Shown here: one piece after another, positions 59,009 to 64,000 of the stretch
Numbering within the stretch: the stretch's first letter is position 1
Layout: every line of letters begins with the position of its first letter
Assembly: GCA_023433615.1 (NCBI GenBank)
Contig: JAEZCJ010000069.1
Coordinates: forward strand, 44,229 to 108,228
Reading direction: 5' to 3'
Length of the DNA: 64,000 nucleotides
Source of the DNA: Bacillota bacterium
GTDB lineage: Bacteria > Bacillota > Bacilli > Paenibacillales > Paenibacillaceae
Program-made: the position numbers and the translations under genes
The notes under the pieces: generated by a model
Told to the model about the DNA's origin: nothing
The model's input: only the letters and a program-made list of their open reading frames with translations
Databases searched by the model: none

Positions 59009-60526
59009 TTACAGCGGGGAATAGAAATTCTGCGTGTAGTAGAGCTGATAGTCGCCGCCGAAGTGGACGCCGACGCCGAGTCGCTGGAGATCGGCATTCA
59101 GTATATTGACGCGGTGTCCCCATGAATTCATCCATGCGGCGTGAGCGAAGATCGCGTTCGACTGCCCGGCGGCGATATTCTCCGCTGCGGCGCGATAGGC
59201 GATCTTATCCGCGTCCATCCGATCGAACGGCGACAGTCCGTCGGGATTTTTGTGGGCAAAATAGTCGCGGACCGCCATATCCTTGCTGTGTTTGCGAGCC
59301 GTAGCCGCGATTTCGTCATGCCATGCGAGCGATGCGAGTCCGTTCCGCGCGCGCGACACGTTCGCCAGATCGAGAATTTGCTTCTCGTACGCGCTGCGCA
59401 AGGCTTCATTGAAGGCCGGATAAGGTCGCGTCTGCGCCGTCTCGACCGCCTTGTCGATCAATTGGATGGCGGTAGCCCGGTTCTTGTCGTGCACGTCGAA
59501 GAACACGGTCGCGTAATACTTGTCGTCGATGAGGAACAGATTCGCTTCATCGTCATTATCGGTCACGATCGTGTTGCCCTTGATCAGCTCGACCGGCTTG
59601 CCGTACGCCTTCCGCACGTCTGCCGCAGCCGTGCCGGATTGAATGCCGTCCGTCGAGCTCCAATTCGCGGCGTTCGTGAACAGGCCGACGACCCGCCCCT
59701 TCTGGATGCCAACTTGGACATAATCACCGTAGTCTTGATTGTAGATGTACCACTGGAAGCCGTATTCGCTGGCATCCTTCCTCGCCGGCTGGCCGAGCTG
59801 CGCGAGCACCGAGGCTTCCGTGCCGCCGAGCTGAATCCCCCTGACGGCGAAGCGTTCGCGTTCAGCCTGGGCCGCAGCCGCTGGCGCTGGAGCCGGCTCG
59901 ACGCTGCTCACATTGTTGATCGTCAGCCGCTGGTCCGCCATATTCTTGATGAATTGCAGCGCCTCGACGCGCTTCAGCGTTGCTCCCGCGTCGAAGCCCG
60001 CTATCGTGTTCGAGGTTTTGCCGTTCGCCAGCTTGCGCTCCAGCAGGTAAGCGATCGCTTCGCGCTCGCCTCCCGCAGTGCCCTGCGTGGCCGCGATGAT
60101 GCCGGCGACGCTGCCGCGAGTGAAGTCCAGCGGATCGGAGGACTCGACCAGCGGCCAGCCTTGCTCGCCTGCGTAAGCGTAATAAGGCGCATGCCACGGA
60201 TCGCCGGGCTGGGCGGCAGGCAGCGCGATACCCGGATAGGCCCGCAGCAGCATGCTGAGGAACTCCGGTTCACTGACCGTCTTGTCCGGCTTGAAGGTGC
60301 CGTCTGCATAGCCGCTCACGATGCCGCTCTCGACCGCCCATTGAATCGCGGGGGCTCCCCAGTGGCCGGCGATATCCTTGAAGACAGGCGGCTTCGCAGC
60401 CTGCTGCTGCGTCGAGGCTGCCGCAGCCTCTCTTAATGAGCCTGCCGGCAGAATCGTGCCGGTAATCATGATGCCGATTGCCGTCAGAAGTACCAGTCCC
60501 AGCCGTCCGAGCTGCTTGACGCGCAT
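59009..60526 (-). CDS. Secreted SLH protein with CAP (SCP/PR1) domain
   Basis: A 505-residue secreted protein: signal peptide (about 1-38, ending REAAAAS), SLH motifs (FKDIAGHWGAPAIQWAVESG with YADGTFKPD; the two following copies are weaker), a CAP-associated N-terminal domain (about 220-355; RGIQLGGTEASVLAQLGQP, YGDYVQVGIQKGRVVGLF), and a C-terminal CAP domain (about 375-505; LNxxR-like VSRARNGLASLAWHDEI, HSKDMAVRDYFAHKN, AAENIAAGQSNA, HRVNILNADLQRLGVGV). The CAP catalytic-like His/Glu residues are present. This resembles YkwD-type proteins with a wall anchor. The ATG at 60526 has GGGAGG eight bases upstream. Confidence 0.88.
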   Translation of the reverse strand: MRVKQLGRLGLVLLTAIGIMITGTILPAGSLREAAAASTQQQAAKPPVFKDIAGHWGAPAIQWAVESGIVSGYADGTFKPDKTVSEPEFLSMLLRAYPGIALPAAQPGDPWHAPYYAYAGEQGWPLVESSDPLDFTRGSVAGIIAATQGTAGGEREAIAYLLERKLANGKTSNTIAGFDAGATLKRVEALQFIKNMADQRLTINNVSSVEPAPAPAAAAQAERERFAVRGIQLGGTEASVLAQLGQPARKDASEYGFQWYIYNQDYGDYVQVGIQKGRVVGLFTNAANWSSTDGIQSGTAAADVRKAYGKPVELIKGNTIVTDNDDEANLFLIDDKYYATVFFDVHDKNRATAIQLIDKAVETAQTRPYPAFNEALRSAYEKQILDLANVSRARNGLASLAWHDEIAATARKHSKDMAVRDYFAHKNPDGLSPFDRMDADKIAYRAAAENIAAGQSNAIFAHAAWMNSWGHRVNILNADLQRLGVGVHFGGDYQLYYTQNFYSPL

Positions 60527-60695
60527 ATGCATTTCCTCCCTTGGAATCATAGATTCTATATAACCTCACTATACTATAACTCTAGCAGCGAGCAGAATAG
60601 GAAGAAGCAGGCATTATCGATGCGGCAGCCTTTCTCTTTGGGTTGCGAATGGGTTACAATATGGGCATGAGACAGCGGCAGAAAAGAGGATACAC

Positions 60696-61751
60696 ATGCA
60701 CAAACAATCGATATACGGATTAACGCTCGAGCAGTTGACGGCATGGCTGCAAGAGTATGGACATAAGAAATCGCGAGCCCTGCAGGTATGGGACTGGCTG
60801 TACCGCAAGCGGGCAGCGGCATTCTCGGAGATGGCAGACGTCAATCCGGACTGCGTCCGGCTGTTGGAAGAGCATTACGCGATCTGGACGCTGGCCGAGC
60901 ACACGAAGCAAGAGTCCAAGGACGGGACGGTGAAGTTCCTCCTGAAGCTGGCGGACGGCAACCTGATCGAGACCGTGATGATGAAGCATAAGTTCGGCCT
61001 GTCCGTGTGCGTCACGACGCAGGTCGGCTGCAACATCGGCTGCAGCTTCTGCGCGAGCGGTCTGCTGCCGAAGAGCCGGGATCTGACGAGCGGCGAGATC
61101 GTCGAGCAGATCATGAAGGTGCAGTCGCATCTTGATCAAGCGGGCCGCGGGGAGAAGGTCAGCCACGTGGTCGTCATGGGTATCGGCGAGCCGTTCGATA
61201 ACTTCAAGAATCTCGTCGACTTCCTGCTGGTCATCCAAGACCATAAGGGACTGGCGATCGGACCGCGGCATATTACGGTGTCGACGAGCGGCCTCGCGGA
61301 CAAGATCGTGGAATTCGCGGATTCTCCGCTGCAGGTCAATCTTGCGATATCGCTCCATGCGCCGAACAACGAGCTGCGTTCGCGGATCATGAAGATCAAC
61401 CGGGCGATCCCGATCGAGAAGCTGATGGGGGCCATCGACTATTACTTGAACAAGACGAATCGGCGGATTACGCTTGAATATATTCTGCTGAAGGACATCA
61501 ATGACCGGAGGGAGCATGCGCTCGAGCTGGCCGAGCTGATCGCGGATCGGCGGCGCCTCGTGAACGTGAACCTCATTCCGTACAACCCGGTGGATGAGCA
61601 TAGCCAGTACCAGAGGAGCGAGCAGGAATCGGTGACGGCCTTCTATGACGTTTTGAAAAAACAAAGCGTCAGCGTCAGCGTGCGCATGGAGCACGGGTCG
61701 GATATCGATGCGGCATGTGGACAACTGCGCAGCAAGCAGATGCAAGCCTGA
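60696..61751 (+). CDS. rlmN: RlmN-family radical SAM 23S rRNA/tRNA adenine C2-methyltransferase
   Basis: A 351-residue enzyme: SIYGLTLEQLTAWLQEYG start, methylatable-Cys/radical SAM region VTTQVGCNIGCSFCAS (CxxxCxxC), the marker MGIGEPFDNFKNLVDF (GEPxxN is the RlmN form; Cfr has GEALAN), HITVSTSGLADKI, and the C-terminal DIDAACGQLRSKQ with the catalytic Cys. RlmN methylates C2 of A2503 in 23S rRNA. Some positions (GLLPKSRDL, LEYILLKDINDRREHALEL) differ from the common Bacillus RlmN, so this may be a second, paralogous copy. GAGGA precedes the ATG. It is transcribed divergently from the SLH-CAP gene. Confidence 0.86.
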   Translation: MHKQSIYGLTLEQLTAWLQEYGHKKSRALQVWDWLYRKRAAAFSEMADVNPDCVRLLEEHYAIWTLAEHTKQESKDGTVKFLLKLADGNLIETVMMKHKFGLSVCVTTQVGCNIGCSFCASGLLPKSRDLTSGEIVEQIMKVQSHLDQAGRGEKVSHVVVMGIGEPFDNFKNLVDFLLVIQDHKGLAIGPRHITVSTSGLADKIVEFADSPLQVNLAISLHAPNNELRSRIMKINRAIPIEKLMGAIDYYLNKTNRRITLEYILLKDINDRREHALELAELIADRRRLVNVNLIPYNPVDEHSQYQRSEQESVTAFYDVLKKQSVSVSVRMEHGSDIDAACGQLRSKQMQA

Positions 61752-61767
61752 TTGAGGGGGGAGCGGC

Positions 61768-62601
61768 ATGTCGGTTGGATTGTTGGCGCATCTAGCGGGG
61801 AGACAGCCGTACAGGCAATTAGCAGCCAGCGTAGCGGAGCTAGGCTTCGACTATGTGCAGCTTGCGCTGACCAAGGCGGTCTCGGATGTCGACTTCTCGC
61901 TGGGGAAGATGAGCCCGGGCCTAGCCAACGAAGTGGGCGGCGCATTCGCGGATCAGTGCGTCGGCATCGCGGTGCTGGGGTGCTATGCGAGCCTCATCGA
62001 GCTGGATGACGAGCGCTTTCGGCACAACGTGGACCGGTTCAAGGAGCATCTGCGCCACGCGCGGCACTTCGGCTGTTCGATCGTCGCAACCGAGGTCGGC
62101 GTGCCGCCGAGTCAAGACCCGGATCTGCTGAAGCGGCATGCTGCGCGGCTTGACCGTGCGCTGGAGGAGCTAGTGGAAGAAGCCGAGCGCTGGGGCGTGA
62201 CGATCGGTCTGGAAGCGGCGCAGCGGCACTTAATCGACTCGGCGGAGACGATGGCGGCGGCGATCGAGCGATTCCCTTCATCGTGCGTCGGCGTCGTGAT
62301 CGACCCGTGCAATCTGCTGAACGAGACGATTATCGACCAGCAGGATGACGTGATCGAGGAGGCCATCCGCCTGCTGGGACCGCGCATCGTAAGCACGCAT
62401 GCCAAGGACTTGAAGCGTGGGCCGGACGGGTCGCTCACCGGTACGGCAGCCGGCTTGGGGGATCTGAATTATCCGTTGTTCTGGGAGCTGCTGGAGCGGC
62501 AGAAACCGTTCGGCTTCGTGACGCTGGAGGGCGTTACGGCAGATCAGATGCCGGAGGCCGCTCGATTCGTCCGCGAATCGCGGGCAGCGGCGCGGCGTTA
62601 A
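61768..62601 (+). CDS. Sugar-phosphate isomerase/epimerase-like TIM-barrel protein
   Basis: A 277-residue AP-endonuclease-2/xylose-isomerase-like TIM barrel. Predicted metal ligands are Glu in VATEVGVPP, Glu in GLEAAQRH, Asp/His in VVIDPCNLLN, VSTHAKDLK, and the final Glu in VTLEGVTAD. Related enzymes isomerise or epimerise sugars and inositols. GGGGGGAG precedes the ATG, 16 bases after the RlmN stop, so the two may be co-transcribed. The 7-bp hairpin AATCGCC-GCAGCA-GGCGATT (62600-62619) right at the stop has no T run. Confidence 0.82.
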   Translation: MSVGLLAHLAGRQPYRQLAASVAELGFDYVQLALTKAVSDVDFSLGKMSPGLANEVGGAFADQCVGIAVLGCYASLIELDDERFRHNVDRFKEHLRHARHFGCSIVATEVGVPPSQDPDLLKRHAARLDRALEELVEEAERWGVTIGLEAAQRHLIDSAETMAAAIERFPSSCVGVVIDPCNLLNETIIDQQDDVIEEAIRLLGPRIVSTHAKDLKRGPDGSLTGTAAGLGDLNYPLFWELLERQKPFGFVTLEGVTADQMPEAARFVRESRAAARR

Positions 62602-62815
62602 TCGCCGCAGCAGGCGATTGCTGCATGAGCTCGCCCATGGCGCCAGTGGAGCGCCAAGCGAGCGCAATCGCCAAGTGCCAAGTGCCAAGCATCGAGCGCT
62701 CAGCGCCATGTTGAGCCTTTGAGGGATTAGCGAAGCAATGGCGCTGTTAAGGGATGTGCATGCGCTGTATTTAGGCAATATCGTCCTTTCCGACCGAATA
62801 GTGGATGGCATGCGC

Positions 62816-62920
62816 TAATAGCGCATGGCTGTTCGCAAATTAGCGCATTCACGCAATATATGGCGTCATAACGGGCGGATCCCCTTGAATTATCGCATGT
62901 GTGTACGTTAATAGCGCATG
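62816..62920. repeat. Cluster of four 12-bp repeats (WAATAGCGCATG type)
   Basis: TAATAGCGCATG (62816), AATTAGCGCATT (62838), AATTATCGCATG (62888) and TAATAGCGCATG (62909) recur at 22, 50 and 21-base steps; partial copies (ATTAGCGAAG near 62727, CGCTAATGATTGCG near 62926) flank them. The first and last copies are identical. The meaning is unknown: a dispersed intergenic repeat family or a set of protein-binding sites. Confidence 0.55.
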
Positions 62921-62951
62921 TGCTTCGCTAATGATTGCGAGCAGACTGCCC

Positions 62952-62984
62952 AGAGCCCTCATCGCCATTGCTGAGGGCTCTTTC
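62952..62984. terminator. Terminator-like hairpin before the last AraC gene
   Basis: AGAGCCCTCA (62952-62961) pairs with TGAGGGCTCT (62972-62981) and is followed by TTC. It is about 350 bases after the nearest upstream stop, so it may end a long 3' transcript or isolate the AraC gene. Confidence 0.6.
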
Positions 62985-63131
62985 ACGCATCTAGCTAGTA
63001 TGCGGCAGCAAGAGTCCATGAGGCTGGCGTGCGCGTGCCGCGGATTCTCGCGGCGCTTGACGGAATTTGTTCGAATCCTGCACAGCAGGTCTCCATCCGG
63101 CGTGATACATTGGGGTCAAGGAGAGAGGCAA

Positions 63132-64000
63132 ATGGACAGTTATGAGCGGACAGAGGCGGTCATCCGCTACGTGGAGGACAATATGCTGGCTGTCGACTAC
63201 GCCGAAATTTCTCGGATCGCTTGTTGCCCGCTGGGGCTCTATCAGCGAATATTCGCGTACATCGCGGGCTTCACGATCGCGGACTACATCAAGCGCCGGC
63301 GGTTGTCGCTAGCTGCCTTGGAGCTGCTCGAGGGGCACGCTAAAGTGATCGATATTGCCGTGAAATATGGGTATCAGTCGCATGCGGCGTTTACGAGGGC
63401 TTTTAAGGAGCAAGTGGGGGTTGCCCCGTCTCAGGTGCTTGCCTCTGCCGACCGCGTTCGCGCGCATCTGTACCCGCGTCTGGTCGTACACGATCCATCT
63501 GCCTCCTACCGTATGGAGAAGGGGAGGAGAATCATGGCCAAGTTAACGAGAATCGAGTACGTGACTTTCGGTGGTTACAGGATGGTCGGCAAGGAGATTC
63601 GCACGAAGAACGGATTAAGCGGGGTAGGCGAGTTCTGGCAGCAATGCTTCGCCGAGGGCATGTATGAGCCGTTGATCGCAATGAAGGATTATTTGCCGGC
63701 GGAGATCGATGAGTACGTGGGATACATGAACGATTACAATAAGCGCGAGGATTCCTTCAACTATGTCGTCGGGATGTTCATGAAGGCAGATGTCCCCGTG
63801 CCGGATGGGTACGTGGGCCATGATGTCCCGCTGCTCACCGTCGCCAAGGCCTGGATCGAGGGCGAGGAGAACGAGATCTACAACAACGCCTATTTCTTGA
63901 TCACGGAGGCGATGCAGCAGAACGGCTATGAAGTTGACAGAGACAACTTCTACTGGTGCGAGGTATACACGGATCAGCGCTTCGGCATCCCCAAGGCGAA
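63132..64000 (+). CDS. AraC-family regulator with GyrI-like effector domain, cut by the window end
   Basis: The frame is open from ATG 63132 (GGAGAGAGG upstream) to the end of the window, giving about 289 residues. Residues 1-105 form the AraC helix-turn-helix pair (AEISRIACCPLGLYQRIFAYI and VIDIAVKYGYQSHAAFTRAFK). Residues about 135 onward form the GyrI-like domain (LTRIEYVTFGGYRMVGKEIR, GEFWQQCFAEGMYE, FNYVVGMFMKADVPVPDGY, NNAYFLITEAMQQNGYEV), which seems almost complete. It is the fourth such regulator here. Its HTH is more divergent than the others, with CCPLGLYQRIF in place of YSPYHFHRIF. Confidence 0.87.
   Translation, partial: MDSYERTEAVIRYVEDNMLAVDYAEISRIACCPLGLYQRIFAYIAGFTIADYIKRRRLSLAALELLEGHAKVIDIAVKYGYQSHAAFTRAFKEQVGVAPSQVLASADRVRAHLYPRLVVHDPSASYRMEKGRRIMAKLTRIEYVTFGGYRMVGKEIRTKNGLSGVGEFWQQCFAEGMYEPLIAMKDYLPAEIDEYVGYMNDYNKREDSFNYVVGMFMKADVPVPDGYVGHDVPLLTVAKAWIEGEENEIYNNAYFLITEAMQQNGYEVDRDNFYWCEVYTDQRFGIPKA

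Larger units (their letters stand above)
62602..63131. other. 530-bp intergenic region with short repeats and no gene
   Basis: I see no supported reading frame on either strand. The region contains a 7-bp tandem (CCAAGTG twice, then CCAAGC, 62671-62690), the four-copy repeat cluster at 62816-62920, and a terminator-like hairpin at 62952. The last 100 bases before the AraC start have AAGGAGAGAGG as ribosome site. Confidence 0.6.

Noticed and set aside
59141..60436. 431-codon plus-strand frame opposite the SLH-CAP gene
   Set aside because: Antisense to a protein with clear signal peptide, SLH and CAP motifs; translation has no recognisable domain.
60696..61751. Cfr-type resistance methylase
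   Set aside because: The diagnostic motif reads GEPFDN, the RlmN form, rather than GEALAN of Cfr.
62671..62920. CRISPR array
   Set aside because: Repeats are only 7-12 bp, unevenly spaced, without regular spacers or cas genes nearby.

Overview
The window looks like a chromosomal segment of a spore-forming Gram-positive bacterium of the Paenibacillaceae (Paenibacillus/Cohnella type). Grounds: moderately GC-rich coding DNA, strong AGGAGG-type ribosome sites with frequent TTG/GTG starts, S-layer-homology (SLH) proteins, a LysM plus spore-germination Ig-like (Gmad2) protein, a copper-amine-oxidase-N 'stalk' protein, and many AraC, two-component and LytTR regulators. I see no rRNA, tRNA, CRISPR array, transposase or prophage. 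It reads as accessory/regulatory chromosome with one housekeeping enzyme (malate:quinone oxidoreductase).

Layout. 0-1.4 kb: tail of a SUMF1-type protein, an FNR-like reductase and an ABM-fold protein. 1.5-7.6 kb: a transporter operon (two-domain ATPase, two permeases, BMP lipoprotein) followed by a cupin and an isochorismatase-fold amidohydrolase resembling biuret/ureidoacrylate hydrolases, probably uptake and cleavage of a small N-containing compound. 7.9-10.0 kb: two VOC proteins, an ECF sigma factor and a DinB protein. 10.3-12.5 kb: AraC regulator and amidase (minus strand). 12.7-15.2 kb: an alpha6-barrel protein, a VOC protein and a WYL regulator. 15.2-19.1 kb: OmpR-type response regulator, then a repeat-controlled operon of serine hydrolase and BcrAB-like ABC transporter. 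19.2-25.6 kb: NAD(P)-binding protein, broken YhgE/DUF3533-like exporter with TetR regulator, a small histidine kinase, GNAT, AraC-GyrI, VOC and alpha/beta hydrolase. 25.6-30.1 kb: a duplicated membrane protein and a 1034-residue SLH surface protein. 30.3-36 kb: a 7TM kinase/BTAD-regulator pair, NfrA-like reductase, and a LytTR/GHKL pair. 36-42.4 kb: two more serine hydrolases, an MscS channel, a LytTR/DUF3021 pair and a PNPOx-like protein. 42.6-49.1 kb: mqo, a beta-propeller surface protein, an SGNH esterase, AraC-GyrI and a second alpha/beta hydrolase. 49.4-51.9 kb (minus): overlapping genes for an Lgt-like protein, a radical SAM protein of the tetraether/membrane-spanning-lipid synthase type, and an 89-residue membrane protein. 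52-64 kb: lipoprotein, methyltransferase, AhpD/SigJ pair, LysM-Gmad2 protein, HTH regulator with 10-bp iterated operators, a histidine-kinase remnant, GH94 phosphorylase, SLH-CAP protein, RlmN-family methylase, sugar isomerase-like protein, an intergenic repeat cluster and a fourth AraC-GyrI regulator cut by the window end.

Most worth following: the Lgt-like/radical-SAM/small-membrane-protein operon, which I read as a candidate lipid-modifying system. The Lgt paralogue has lost the residue aligned with the essential His and the conserved Asn, while the radical SAM protein keeps a Cys-rich architecture expected of enzymes that couple lipid tails. Several clean operator-like repeat arrays with 10- or 11-bp period lie upstream of regulated genes, and three serine hydrolases each sit beside a different signalling module.
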